Shown: in pieces, positions 15,201-25,254 of the stretch | Layout: each line of letters starts with the position of its first letter | Position numbering within the stretch: the stretch's first letter is position 1 | NCBI GenBank assembly: GCA_007570785.1 | Contig: ML662442.1 | Location: forward strand, 64,439,213-64,503,212 | Length of the DNA stretch: 64,000 nucleotides | Source: Antilocapra americana | Taxonomy: Eukaryota; Chordata; Mammalia; Artiodactyla; Antilocapridae | Reading direction: 5' to 3' | Translations under genes and position numbers: made by a program | Notes under the pieces: model-generated | Database searches by the model: none | The model's input: the letters and a program-made list of their open reading frames with translations, nothing else | Told to the model about the DNA's origin: nothing

Positions 15201-18200
15201 GCACAGTTTCAAAAAATTACATACAGCATCTTATATTTTTTACTTATATGAAAGACTAAACCCAAGGTAGAACTAAACCCAAAGCAGATTTCTTACCATC
15301 TTAAGCCACCAGCGAAGTCCTAAAGTAGAACTAAGTAATATTAATTGTCATATTTTTACTAGAAAGAAATGTACCAAAAGCTACTGGTTAAATGTTTATC
15401 ATTAACCAATTAGTGGCAAACTGTTTTTCTAAGATGGCTGCAATAAGACTTTCCATCCCACATGCTCTTCTTAAATGTGATATTGATGCTCCTCCCAGGA
15501 AGGGTATCAGTGTCAAAAGGGTAGAAAAAAAATCTATCCCTCAGTTTGGGCAGGTCCAAGACTGGCAAATGGAAAGGCTTTTAAGGCAAGGTGATACAGC
15601 TTCTGCCTAGCCCTCTTATGAATGCTTGCTCCTGGACTCCACCACACTGCAAGAAAGTCAAGGTCTCACAGAGAAGGCATATGTAGGTTCTGGCCAATAC
15701 TGTCAGCTGATGTCTCTCAGGTGACAGTTAGACATATGAACGGGAAAATCTTTGTCATGACTCCAGTCATAGCCACCATCCAATTGCAAACACAAAACCT
15801 GAGAAAAACCTACCTACTCCTTGTCCAAGCAAGCACTGTAATCGTGAATGTTAATAATAAAAGGATCAGCACTGTTTTAAGCATGAAGTATTTAGGCAAT
15901 TCATTATGCAGCAAAAGTTAACTGGAACTGACCCAGGAATTTCACTCCTGGGTATATAACCAAAAAATACAAAAACACTAATAGGAAAAGATACACACAT
16001 CCCAATGGTCATAGCAGCGTTATTTACAATCACCAAGATAAGAAAGCAACCTAAGTGTCCCTCAACAGATGAATGGATAAAGATGTCGCTCTCTCTCGCG
16101 CGCGCGCACACACACACACACACAGAGTGAACTACTACTCATTCACAAAAAAAAGAATGAAATTTTGCCATCTGCAATAACATGGACAGACTGGAAGAGT
16201 ATTATGCTAAGTGAAATAAGTCAGACAGAGAAAGACAAATACTGTATGACATCACTTATATGTGGAATCTAAAATATTCAACAGACAAATCAGTGACTAC
16301 AAATACAACAAATACTACCTGGAAATGTTTGTCAAAGTGATTGATTTTAATCCCTGGGCTAAAAGGCAAAGTCTGTCTGGCTTTGAGCACTTTAAGTATA
16401 CAATTTTAAAAGAATACTGCATCCTCGATATTAAAACTGAGATACTATGAAGCACTTTTTGTTGACTGTAATTGCCTTCTTTATTCTCTTATCCTTTTAC
16501 TACAGCCACCTCAACCAATTTCTAGACATTAATTTAAAAAAAGAAAATGTTTAGATTGCTCATATTCATCATTAACCATACCTGGGTGGAAGGAGACCAG
16601 TCTCGACTGCCATTGCTAAGCAGTCATAAAGAAAAGAAATTCTTTTAGGACTATGCTGGCCATGAATGAATTTTACAATCCATTGGATGCACTGTTCATG
16701 AGATTCCTGGAAAATTAGAAAATGATTACATTTTAGGTCTAAACTTATATTTTGTAAGTAACAAATAGCTAATAATATCTGGGAGTATATATGAAGACTA
16801 TATGAATGAGATACTTCATTATAAATTAATGGATGAAAACAATTTAAAAAAACTGAAAAAATTCAGATTTAGTGGTTGAGTTATATTAAGCTTAAAATCA
16901 CACAATTATATAGATTAAAACACCATTTTTACTACATGGGACCTCCAACAAGAGTATGATTTTATTAACATATTCACGATCAACAAAAAAGTCTAACAAA
17001 GACTGTGTAAGGCACTGTAAGCAGTGCCCTTAATGGCAGATATAAATATCCCTGTCACTGGAGGAAAAATCCACTATGAATTAGTACATCAGCCTCATGA
17101 GAATTTAGTGAATCTAATCCCTAAGAGCCAAATCAGTTACGAACTAACGACATAGCCAATTTCTAGACTTGCAAAACTTTAAATCTGATACCAAAACGTG
17201 GTGCCCAAATCAAAGATTACCTTCCAGAATATCCTCAAGATGTCCTGCTGTGTGCTACCACTTTCCCTCATACACATTTCTATTGCTGAATAAATAATTC
17301 TGGTTTAGAAATACTTATTTTCTTCCTGGATCCTCCGTTAGAACACAAAGGTCTTGAAGACGAGGGTTTTATCTTAACTCATAAAGTGTTTAATCAATTA
17401 TTAAAACATTAAAATGTTAGAAAGATGTAAGATGTTCAATATCACTCACAGAAATGCAAAATAAAACTATACTGAGATAAAATTTCTCATGCTTTAGACT
17501 GGTAGAGATGAAAAAGCTCATTAACATGCTAGTGTGAGGCTTGAAGGAACAGCAATGGGTATCTCACTCATATATTGCTAGTGGGAGGATAAATTGGTAA
17601 AACCCTTATGGAAGCTATTAGATTAGTTTTAAAAAAACTACACATAGAAATATCCTCTGACTCAGCAATAATATATTCTGTGTCCCCTGCCTAAAACTAT
17701 TCATTATAGTATTATTTAAAGAGAAAAAGGTAAGATGCAATCTATCAGATGGTGGGGGACTGGTTAAACAAAGGATGTACAGCCATATCATAGGATATAA
17801 TGCTGCTATAAGAAAGAAAGAGGGCAGAAGTAACTTTTAATGGGTTGATATAAAATTACATCAATTTGAAAATTTAAGGGGGAAAAAGCAAGGTGCTAAT
17901 GAATAATGTACATGGCATACAGACATTCGATAACAATGATTCTATACAGTAAATATTCTAGAAGGAAACATAAACTGGAAACACTGATTGCAGACAGAAA
18001 AAGAAACAAGTGATTAAGCTAAGAGAAGCAGAAGGCAGATTATTCATTGGGTGGAACTTCTGGTACCCCTTTGCATTTTGTACCATATGAATATATTAGA
18101 AAATAATCAAAAGTGAAAGAAATGTAAAAGAACGAATGGACTGTAACTATGTAATTCATTTTTGAGTAGTGAGCCTTAATCATTAGTGGTTCAACTGTAA

Positions 18201-19466
18201 ACAGTTCTCATTTTCCTATTTATAAGGCATCATAAGAAGGTAATATACTACCAGATCATGAGGTCTTTAAGGTTCAAACATTTTATCTTTTACAAGGCTG
18301 CAATTTCTGGGGAATGCTCTTTATTACTAAGTTTTACTGTACTTGCCTCAATTTTGTTAAAGTATCTTTGGATCCTTACTGTGGCATCTTTGTATCTTTA
18401 CTATAGTATTTTTATTATAATATCTTTGTATTAATGCTGGACCAGTTCCTTTGCTGATTAAATGAATGAAGTTTTTATCCATTACAACTCCTAACAGAGT
18501 TGTTCTGAAGTGCACTAAATAAATCAGAATAGCATGAAAATGGTTTTATATACTCTAACTTGGGAGAGATTTATAAAAACAACTTACACTGTGCTATGGT
18601 CAATTTGATTTTTCAGTACAGATTCTCTACTGGAAGAATACAGGTTGAAACGAATGGAAGCCAGAATAGACAAATAAAAGATGATGACAATTTTATTTCT
18701 CCTTTTCCAGAAAAACCTTAACAGCAACATCAAAGTAAGCGTTAAAAAAATAAAGGGCCCAAAATCGTCAGCTGAGTGTATTAAAAATGCAGTGCTCACC
18801 TGAGAAAGACCAGCCCAAAATTGTCTGAAGGCCCCTAAACAGCTAATAAGTTTTGTTTTTTCATCTTCAGGGGTGTCCATAAACATGCTAAAAGACAAAA
18901 ATCGAATTATTTCCCACTAGTTTTAAAAAGGTAATTCAACATAAACAGACTAGTAGATCTTATAAACCTCCAAGGCAGATCTAAAGAAAATGTTACAAAG
19001 ATACAATCAGGTAAAAACACAAAGATCTGCCATGTATACACTCACCCAGGGAAAGCCTCTTCTATAATCTCCGTTTTCTGTTAAAAAAAAAAAAATAGTA
19101 AACAACAAGATTTTTTTTATTTGAAGAGAGAGAGGGGGGCCTTCCCTTGCCAAATAATACAGTGCAACACAGGGCAAATCACCTTAGTCAGCAACGAGCA
19201 GAAACAGGCAATAATCACCTGCCTCGTCAGTAACAAAGGGTGCTGTGGATTTCAAATGAGACTGAATTTGACATTAGTTTGAGAATCGCTCAACCCTTGC
19301 ACACATACTCGATGTCACAACAAAGAAGAGATGGGGAGAGGTTGCGCGGGCCAGATACCTTGAGCCGCGGCCCCCGAACCACCCCCTCACCCAGCCATCG
19401 CCCAGGATCCCTGGCAGTTCCACTCACCACCACCTCCTCAAAAATGCTCTGCAGTTGCGTCTCCAT
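133..19466 (-). CDS. MED23: MED23, Mediator subunit 23: coding exons 1-13, 3' part off the left edge
   Basis: MED23 (also called SUR2, CRSP130 or DRIP130) is a large helical-repeat subunit of the Mediator tail. It acts in the nucleus, connecting activators such as ELK1 to RNA polymerase II. Thirteen exons on the minus strand join in phase, with AG acceptors and GT donors throughout, to give 1,367 coding bases (residues 1 to about 456). The family is about 1,370 residues long, so roughly the first third is here. The translation follows the human protein as I recall it almost residue for residue, for example METQLQSIFEEVV at the start and MFMDTPEDEKTKL in exon 3. No frameshift or stop is seen, so this is an intact gene and not a processed copy. 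The remaining exons should lie to the left of the window. Confidence 0.97.
786..965 (+). repeat. Old L1 3' end containing a 64-bp tandem duplication
   Basis: The sequence resembles old mammalian L1 3' ends (GGTGATGGGTACATGAGAG, then a CATAATAAAATG tail). Two copies starting ATGAGGAGGAAAG at 786 and 850 form a 64-bp tandem repeat differing at a few positions. Confidence 0.55.
1028..1144 (+). repeat. Bov-tA SINE, 5'-truncated
   Basis: Matches the 3' half of the ruminant tRNA-derived SINE (GGAGAAGGAAATGGCAACCC to the GGACATGACTAAGCAAC tail). Confidence 0.85.
1553..1696 (-). CDS. MED23: MED23 exon 12
   Basis: 144 bases (48 codons), residues 360-407, LAGRGLIKGRDHLMWVL through LLYPEKE. The acceptor is TTTTACAG and the donor GTAAGT. 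Confidence 0.97.
2006..2142 (+). mobile_element. L1-BT 3' UTR fragment
   Basis: G-rich stretch with GGGAGGGAGGTTCACGAG, ACATCTGTACACC and TCCTCCAATTAAAA, typical of the 3' end of the ruminant L1, ending in an A-rich tail. Confidence 0.8.
2420..3235 (+). repeat. Probable L2-type ancient LINE fragment
   Basis: Pyrimidine-rich sequence with CCACTGCAACAGCTCCCTTA and a terminal CTGGCACTGTGAATATGTGG, resembling diverged L2 in MED23 intron 11. Open frames here are short and not credible genes. Confidence 0.45.
3397..3597 (-). CDS. MED23: MED23 exon 11
   Basis: 201 bases (67 codons), residues 293-359, HKQRCPVLEDQLVDLVVY through VLSLHQK. The acceptor is CCTACAG and the donor GTAAGT. This is the longest MED23 exon in the window and has an uninterrupted frame. 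Confidence 0.97.
5639..5656. repeat. (GA)n microsatellite
   Basis: Nine or so GA units in MED23 intron 10. Confidence 0.9.
6272..6460 (-). repeat. Bov-tA SINE
   Basis: Near full-length reverse-complement copy ending at GCCACCTGGGAAGCCC, the tRNA-like head. It is the only young SINE in MED23 intron 10. Confidence 0.9.
8560..8645 (+). repeat. A-rich low-complexity tract
   Basis: Runs of A interrupted by C, G and CC (CAAAAACAAAAACAAACACC). The related poly-A tract at 8990-9015 is similar. Confidence 0.85.
9385..9480 (-). CDS. MED23: MED23 exon 10
   Basis: 96 bases (32 codons), residues 261-292, from DLFEPQTALLRYVLEQ through LGLNKQ. The acceptor AAAG follows a moderately T-rich tract. The donor is CAG/GTACTG, a weaker match to consensus than the other MED23 donors, and the intron that follows is 5.8 kb long. 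Confidence 0.95.
9910..10125 (+). repeat. MIR SINE (ancient mammalian)
   Basis: Diverged MIR with the diagnostic CTGTGTCTCAGTTTCATC core and the ending CTGTGCCTGGCATATAGGAA. In MED23 intron 9. Confidence 0.8.
10845..10957 (-). CDS. MED23: MED23 exon 9
   Basis: 113 bases encoding residues 223-260, from RCSLLPVVNNSGAICN through LLPYDK. The acceptor is CCTATAG and the donor GTATGT. A plus-strand open frame over the same bases is only a shadow. Confidence 0.96.
11195..11395 (-). repeat. Ancient interspersed repeat remnant, family not named
   Basis: Diverged sequence with GGTCAGCAAGCTACAATCCA and AAAAAGTTTACAGACC, the two ends of a common old mammalian repeat. In MED23 intron 8. Confidence 0.4.
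12123..12192 (-). CDS. MED23: MED23 exon 8
   Basis: 70 bases encoding residues 200-223, LLGNLVSDFVDTFRPTAR through NSICG, with the Gly codon split after its first base. The acceptor is GTTTTAG and the donor GTAGGA. Confidence 0.95.
12583..12684 (-). CDS. MED23: MED23 exon 7
   Basis: 102 bases (34 whole codons), residues 166-199, VIAYILERNACLLPAYF through GKLPHW. The acceptor is TTCCTAG and the donor GTAAATT. It is phase 0 at both ends. Confidence 0.96.
12906..13118 (+). repeat. Bov-tA SINE
   Basis: Full-length diverged copy, from TTTCCCTGTTGGATCAGG to GAAACGACTGAGTGAC, in MED23 intron 6. Confidence 0.92.
13441..13539 (-). CDS. MED23: MED23 exon 6
   Basis: 99 bases (33 whole codons), residues 133-165, GVRDLLKVILEKIL through QQLLAARE. 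The acceptor is CTATCAG and the donor GTAATT. It is in phase at both ends, so skipping it would keep the reading frame. Confidence 0.96.
14954..15065 (-). CDS. MED23: MED23 exon 5
   Basis: 112 bases completing Arg95 and encoding MVCESLINSDTLEWERT through GGVDYK (to residue 132). The acceptor is TTTTCTAG and the donor GTATTT. The residue after Arg95 is Met, where I recall Leu in human, a conservative change. Confidence 0.96.
15925..16290 (+). mobile_element. L1 fragment (end of ORF2 and 3' UTR)
   Basis: Contains the L1 phrases TCACTCCTGGGTATATA, CAACAGATGAATGGATAA and AGTGAAATAAGTCAGACA in order. It is interrupted by a compound microsatellite. In MED23 intron 4. Confidence 0.85.
16089..16124. 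repeat. Compound (CT)n(CG)n(CA)n microsatellite
   Basis: CT repeats at 16089-16096, then CG repeats to about 16107, then AC repeats to 16124. The latter two form an alternating purine-pyrimidine tract. Confidence 0.95.
16582..16706 (-). CDS. MED23: MED23 exon 4
   Basis: 125 bases encoding residues 54-95, from ESHEQCIQWIVKF to GLLPPR, with the Arg codon split after AG. The acceptor is TTCCAG and the donor GTATGG. No indel is seen against the family sequence I recall. Confidence 0.96.
17420..18120 (+). mobile_element. Old L1 3' fragment
   Basis: Diverged L1M-type sequence with TCACTCATATATTGCTAGTG, CTCAGCAATAATATA and CACTGATTGCAG phrases, in MED23 intron 3. No coding potential remains. Confidence 0.6.
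18800..18887 (-). CDS. MED23: MED23 exon 3
   Basis: 88 bases encoding residues 24-53, beginning MFMDTPEDEKTKL and ending GLSQ. The acceptor is TTTTAG and the donor is GTGAGC. It ends on a complete codon. This is part of the N-terminal helical repeat region. Confidence 0.96.
19046..19077 (-). CDS. MED23: MED23 exon 2
   Basis: A 32-base micro-exon encoding KTEIIEEAFPG (residues 14-24, the last codon split). On the minus strand the acceptor follows a long T tract ending in AACAG, and the donor is GTGAGTG. It is too short to find by ORF length. It was placed because it is the only sequence that joins exons 1 and 3 in phase with the expected residues. Confidence 0.93.
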
Positions 19467-19790
19467 CTGGACCATAACCCTCGCCTTCCCTGGGCGCCAG
19501 GAGCGCGGCACGGGTCAGGCCCGAGCTCCGGCAATGGATGGGTAGGGGTCCGGAGACGCCTGCAGGTAACTTCAACTCGCCGGCGTCAATTTCTCCCTTC
19601 GGCACCAAGCCGGCACCGTCCCCTCCGGGGCCCAGCAATCAGCCGGAACCCGCACGGAAGCCTGGAGCGCTGGGTGTGCGCGGACTATGGAACCCACAGA
19701 AACAAGACACCCAGCCAGATGGTTCCGCCTGTGGGGAAGTGCGCATCGCCAGATGCGAGCGCCCCCAAGTGAAACCTCCAGCCTAAGGCA
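19330..19790. promoter_or_regulatory. CpG island and putative MED23 promoter, possibly bidirectional
   Basis: CpG dinucleotides are dense here and rare on both sides, with runs such as GCGCGGCACGGG, CGCCGGCG and GTGCGCATCGCC. The island covers MED23 exon 1 and its 5' leader. Candidate ETS cores (CCGGAA, CGGAAG, around 19643-19660) and an NRF1-like GTGCGCATCGC (about 19739-19749) are visible. No TATA box is obvious, as is usual for a housekeeping promoter. A good plus-strand splice donor, CTGCAG/GTAACT (cut after 19565), could end a noncoding exon transcribed the other way, toward ENPP3. Promoter activity is inferred from composition only. Confidence 0.75.
19428..19466 (-). CDS. MED23: MED23 exon 1 (coding part)
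   Basis: Encodes residues 1-13 (METQLQSIFEEVV) and ends on a complete codon at a GTGAGT donor. The chosen ATG (19464-19466) matches the known mammalian start. A second in-frame ATG lies three codons upstream (19473-19475), and an in-frame TGA at 19515-19517 closes the frame, so the protein starts at one of these two. The exon lies inside a CpG island. Confidence 0.95.
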
Positions 19791-19791
19791 C

Positions 19792-20780
19792 TGCCGCCTG
19801 AGAAATCTGTATGCAGGTCAAGAAGCAAGAGAACGGGACATGGAACAACAGACGGGTTCCAAATTGGGAAAGGAGTACATCAGGGCTGTATATTGTCACT
19901 CTGCTTATTTAACTTATATGCAGAGTAACCATGTGAAATTCCAGGCTGGATGAAGCATAACCTGGAATTAAGATTGCCGGGAGAAATATCTATAACTTCA
20001 GATACACAGATGATACCACTCTCATGGCAGAAAGCTAAAAAAAAAACCTAAAGAGCCTCTTGATGAAAGTGAAAGACGAGAGTGAAAAAACTGGCTTAAA
20101 ACTCAACATTCAGAAAACTAAGATCATGGTATCTGGTCCCATCACCCCATGGCAAATAGATGGGGAAACAATGGAAACGGTGAGAGATTTTATTTTCTTG
20201 GGCTCCAAAATGACTGCAGATGGTGACTGCACCCATGAAATTAAAAGATGCTTACTCCTTGGAAGAAAAGCTATGACCAACCTAGACAGCATATTAAAAA
20301 CCAGAGATATTACTTTACTGACAAAGATCCATCTAGTCAAACCTATGGTTTTTCAGATAATCATATATGGATGTGAGAGTTGGACCATAAGGAAAGCTGA
20401 GCACCAAATAATTGATGCTTTTGAACTGTGGTGTTGGAGAAGACTCTTGAGAGTCCTCTGGACTGCAAGGAGATTAAATCAGTCAATCCTAAAGGAAATA
20501 AGTCCTGAATATTCACTGAAAGGAGTGATGCTAAAGCTGAAACTCTAATACTTTGGCCACCTGATTGGAAGAATTGACTCATTAGAAAAGACCCTGATGC
20601 TGGAAAAGATTGAAGGCAAGGAGGAGAAGGGGGCAACAGAGAATGAGATGGTTGGATGGCATCACCAACTCAATGGACATAAGTTTGAACAAGCTCTGTG
20701 AGTTGGTGATGGTCAGGGAAGCCTGGTGTGTTGCGGTCCATGGGGCCGCAAAGAGTCAGACACAACTGAACTACTGGCTG
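19792..20780 (+). mobile_element. BovB LINE 3' fragment beside the MED23 CpG island
   Basis: About 990 bases of BovB 3' end: the reverse-transcriptase C-terminal region (broken frame, best seen at 20060-20548) and the tail. A 7-base direct repeat, AAGGCAC, occurs at 19785-19791 and 20781-20787 and is probably the target-site duplication. The 5'-truncated insertion starts about 325 bases upstream of the MED23 ATG and marks the edge of the CpG-rich sequence. The coding remnant is inactive. Confidence 0.9.
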
Positions 20781-20789
20781 AAGGCACCA

Positions 20790-21760
20790 AGAGGCGAGGT
20801 TGGCTGTAGGCTGCCACTTCCCAGCTGAAGTGGGAATTGCTTCCTGCTTGGTGCTAATGCTTTTGGACCTCTGGAATTAAAAAAAAAAAGAAAAGAAAAA
20901 TACTTGAGGCTTAGGGGCTGCAGCCTGTGGGAAATGCCCCTCCTAAAACCTTGGTCCAGTTGATGTCTGCGAGCTGCTGACTTTCTGGGGCTCCATCAGC
21001 TGTCTAGAGCCAGGAGCTGAAACTGCACTTTTCTTGAAGACAGGGACCACATCTTCTCTACTATGGTAACCTCACTGCTTTGCACAGTGCCAGAACACAG
21101 CAGGCTGTCAATGAAGGTTTTTTAAAATGAGTGAATGCATCATAATTGATTTTTAATTAAAACAATTGAATAAAATATACTATTTTCAGTTACGATAATC
21201 TAAAAATAATATTTGTCAATTACTGAATACCTAGAGCCTTTGGTGAGGATCAGGGTGAAAAGGGGTGGCAAAGAGGAGGATTGGTCCACTGGCCTGGTCC
21301 GAGTTATGCCAGAGCTTTATTCTTTCAAGCATCAGTTTGACATACTCATGGAAACTTGGTTTTACTCTTCAAGCTGATTTAGGGGTCTCTTCTTTAACCT
21401 CATACAACACTTTTGTGCAGAAGTACTAGAGGATTCTATTTATGGAGTGTTTATCCACTGTTCCTTCAGTACTAAGTATTTAATGAACTGTATTGAAGAG
21501 TATATTTTGGAGAATGTCCAACTAGAAGGGTGAGAGAGCCAGAATTAAAGTACCTGAGGGATCTATTTTTTTGTTGTATGCTAAACAGATTGTTTTATTG
21601 TGGAATATCTTTCATCAGATTCACTTCTAAGACAGCTTTCACTTACTATCTAGCAGATTTCCACATTTCTGCTCTGTGTTCCAAATCATTGTATTCTCAG
21701 CAAATGCCAACTATTCTTGATATTGGCCAGGGCTTGTACAGTTAAGTAGATAAGATGATC
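20790..21760 (+). other. Intergenic stretch, mostly unassigned
   Basis: The sequence downstream of the BovB insertion continues the flank of the CpG island for about 60 bases (AAGGCACCAAGAGGCGAGG). A fragment at about 21035-21140 (CAGGGACCACATCTTC, GTGCCAGAACACAGCAGG) resembles an L2/MIR 3' end. Nothing else is recognised. Confidence 0.5.
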
Positions 21761-21763
21761 AGT

Positions 21764-21978
21764 GGACTTCCCAGGTGGCTATAGTAGTAACAGACCTGCC
21801 TACCAATGCAGGAGAGTAAGAGATGTGGGTTCCATCCCTGGGTTGGGAAGATCCCCTAGAGGAGAAAACGGCAACACACTCCAATATTCTTGCCTGGGAA
21901 ATCCCATGGATAGAGAAGCCTGGTGGGCTACAGTCCACAGGGTTGCAAAGAGTCAGACATGACTGAAGTGACATAACA
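21764..21978 (+). repeat. Bov-tA SINE
   Basis: From GACTTCCCAGGTGGCTATAG to GACATGACTGAAGTGACA. A 37-base SINE scrap also lies at 22140-22176. Confidence 0.92.
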
Positions 21979-22893
21979 TCATCAGGATGGTCTGTAAGAA
22001 TTATTTGTCAGAGTCAAATGCAATTAATTTTTATCTTATGCTCACTGATGCTCCATTCATTAAATAAATGTTGGGCATCCATTTCTAGACCTTCTTAATG
22101 CATTTTCCCTGAGGTCATTTTTTCAATTGATGCATAATTAAATGGCAACACACTTCAGTATTTTTGCCTGGAACAAGAAGGTGGGGTCTGGGCTTCAAAG
22201 GGAAGTAAGGTATTCACAGCAGGATGAGAAGAATTAATATTTGGTGAGCAAATGTTTGCCAGGCCATCTAGAGACAATAGAACATAGATAAGACTTTGAT
22301 CTAACCAGCTTGGTAGGTTCCTCCTTGTCTACCACCCCTAGTTCATATTTCACTATACTATTTATGGTGTGAGCTGCTTCCTCAAACAGGTCTTCTGCCT
22401 TAAATTCTTTTGGTTAATAAGTGAGGGGAAGTTCAAAGATTCTTCCCGAGTCTTTTCAGCATTCCAGAGTGGCACATCTTGGGGCAGTCTGCCTTGAATC
22501 AATGCTAAATTAACTTTGCTTCCACAGGATACATGCTACTCAGTTATGATATGTTATCCCTTTGATATATTTCTGAATTCTCTCTGTTACTATTTTATTG
22601 AGATTGTATATTTTTTCATATGCCACTATCATCACCAACTCCTAATAAAACATGTCTTTTTTATTTTTGGATGATCAGCTTTAACTAGTAAAAAAACACC
22701 CAGGGGTCCAAATGACCTTTAACTTTTTTTTGAAAGTTGTGGAATACCTCATACAGCTGAACTCATGCTGTTTGTTTGCTAAGTTTTGAGCTAATAATCT
22801 CTCTGTTGTGGCTTTGCTATACAAATCTTTGACCTGGAAGATACATAGTTCCCTAACATTTGTGTATGAAATATGCAACACTGTATGCCATTG

Positions 22894-23105
22894 TTGGAGT
22901 TCCTTGGTGGCTCAATGGTTAAAAAAAGAAAAAATCTACCTGCTATGCAGGAGACAAGAGTTCAATCTCTGATTTGGAAAGATTCCCTGGATTAGGAAAT
23001 GGCAACCCACTCCAGTATTCTTGCCTGGGAAATCCCATGGACAGAGGAGCCTGGCAGGCTATAGTCTGTGGGGTCGCAGTAGACTTGGACAGGACTTAGT
23101 GGCAA
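22894..23105 (+). repeat. Bov-tA SINE
   Basis: Full-length copy with a small A-rich insertion after the tRNA-like head (22920-22935). It is directly followed by a BovB fragment. Confidence 0.92.
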
Positions 23106-23109
23106 TACA

Positions 23110-25195
23110 AGAGGAATGCCATTTTTACTATGTAAGAACTTCTAATGATTATACAGTGGAAGTGAGAAATAGATTTAAGGAACTAGATATGATAGAAAAG
23201 GTACCTGATGAACTATGGATGGAGATTTGTGACATTGTACAGGAGACAAGGAGCAAGACCCTCCTCAAGAAAAAGAAATGCAAAAAAGCAAATTGGCTGT
23301 CTGAAGAGGCCATACAAACAGCTGTGAAAAGAAGAAAAGCAGAAAGCAAAGGAAAAAGGAAAGATACAACCATTTGAATGCAGAGTTCCAAAGAATAGCA
23401 AGGAGAGATAAGAAAGCCTTCCTCAGTGATCAACGCAAAGAAATAGAAGAAAACAATACGATGGGAAAGACTAGAGATCTCTTCAGGAAACTTAGAGATA
23501 CCAAGGGAATATTTCATGCAAAGATGAATTTAATAAAGGACAGAATGGTATGGACCTAACAGAAGCAGAAGATATTAAGAAGAGATGGCAAGAATACACA
23601 GAAGAACTATAAAAAAAGGTCTTCATGACCCAGATATTCACAATGGTGTGCTCACTCACCTAGAGCCAGACATCCTGGAATGTGAAGTCAAGTGGGCCTT
23701 AGGAAGCATCATTATGAACAAAGCTAGTGGAGATGATGGAATTCCAGTTGACCTATTTCAAATCCTAAAAGATGATGCTGTTCAAGTGCTTCACTTAATA
23801 TGCCAACAAACTTGGAAAACTCATCAGTGGCCACAGGACTGGAAAACGTCAGTTTTCATTCCCACTCCAAAGAAAGGCAATGCCAAAGAAGGCTCAAACT
23901 ACCGCACAATTGCACTCATCTCACATGCTAGCAAAGTAATGCTCAAAATTCTCCAAGCCAGGCTTCAGCAATACATGAATGATGAACTTCCAGATGTTCA
24001 AGCTGGTTTTAGAAAAGGCAGAGAAACCAGAGATCAAATTGCCAACATACATTGGATCATTGAAAAATCCAGAGGGTTCCAGAAAAAAAAAAATCTACTT
24101 CTGTTTTATTGACTACACAGAAGTCTTTCATTGTGTCGGTCAGAAAAAACTGGGAAATTCTGAAAGAGATGGGAATACCAGACCAGCTGACTTGTCTCTT
24201 GGGAAATCCATATGCAAGTCAGGAAGCAACAGTTTGAACTGGACATGGAAAAACAGACTGGTTCCAAATAGGGAAAGGAGTATGACAAGGCTGTATGTTG
24301 TCACCCTGTTTATTTAACTTATATGCAGAGTACATCATGAGAAATGCTGGACTGGATGAAGCAGAAGCTGGAATCAAGATTGCCGGGAGAAATAGCAATA
24401 ACCTGAGATATGCAGATGACACCATCCTTATGGCAGAAAGTGAAGAAGAACTAAAAAGCCTCTTGATGAAAGTGAAAGAGGAGAGTGAAAAAGTTGGCTT
24501 AAAGCTCAACATTCAGAAAACAAAGATCATGGCATCCAGTCCCATCACTTCATGGCAAATAGATGGTAAACAGTGGAAACAGTGACAGACTTTACTTGGG
24601 GGCACTCCAAAATCACTGCAGATGGTGACTGCAGCCATGAAATTAAAAGACGCCTACTCCTTGGAAGGAAAGTTATGACCAACCTAGACAGCATATTGAA
24701 AAACAGAGACATTACTTTGTCAACAAAGGTCTGTCTAGTCAAGGCTATGGTTTTTCCAGTAGTCATGTGTGGATGTGAGAGTTGGACTGTAAAGAAAGCT
24801 GAGTGCTAAAGAATTGATGCTTTTGAACTATGGTGCTGGAGAAGACTCTTGAGAGTCCCTTGGACTGCAAGGAGATCCAACCAGTCAATCCTAAAGGAAA
24901 TCAATCCTGAATATTCATTGGAAGGACTGATGCAGAAGCTGAAACTCCAATACTTTGGCCACCTGATGAGAAGAACTGACTCATTTGAAAAGACCCTGAT
25001 GCTGGGAAAGATTGAAGGTAGGAGGAGAAGAGGATGACAGAGGATAAGATGGTTGGATGGCATCACTGACTCAATAGACATGAGTCTGAATAAACTCCTG
25101 GAGTTGGTCATGGACAGAGAAGCCTGGCATCCAGCAGTCCATGGGGTCACAAAGAGTCAGACATGACTGAGTAACTGAACTGAACTGCACTGAAG
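23110..25195 (+). mobile_element. BovB LINE, 5'-truncated, with decayed reverse transcriptase
   Basis: About 2.1 kb of BovB, the longest copy here. The broken frames in order are a linker after the endonuclease (23149-23377), the finger/palm region of the reverse transcriptase (23585-24112), and the palm with its RYADD catalytic motif (24295-24585), then the thumb and C-terminal region. Stops at 23377 and 24112 and frame changes make it inactive. The 3' tail ends in GAACTGAACTGCACTGA. Confidence 0.95.
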
Positions 25196-25254
25196 AAACC
25201 TGATATAAAGAATTCAAATTTTCTGCTGGAGACTAACTTCAAGAGTTATCCTGA

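Noticed and set aside
23585..24809. Reverse-transcriptase reading frames as a cellular or active gene
   Set aside because: They are BovB remnants with stops and frame changes, and similar copies occur elsewhere in the window.
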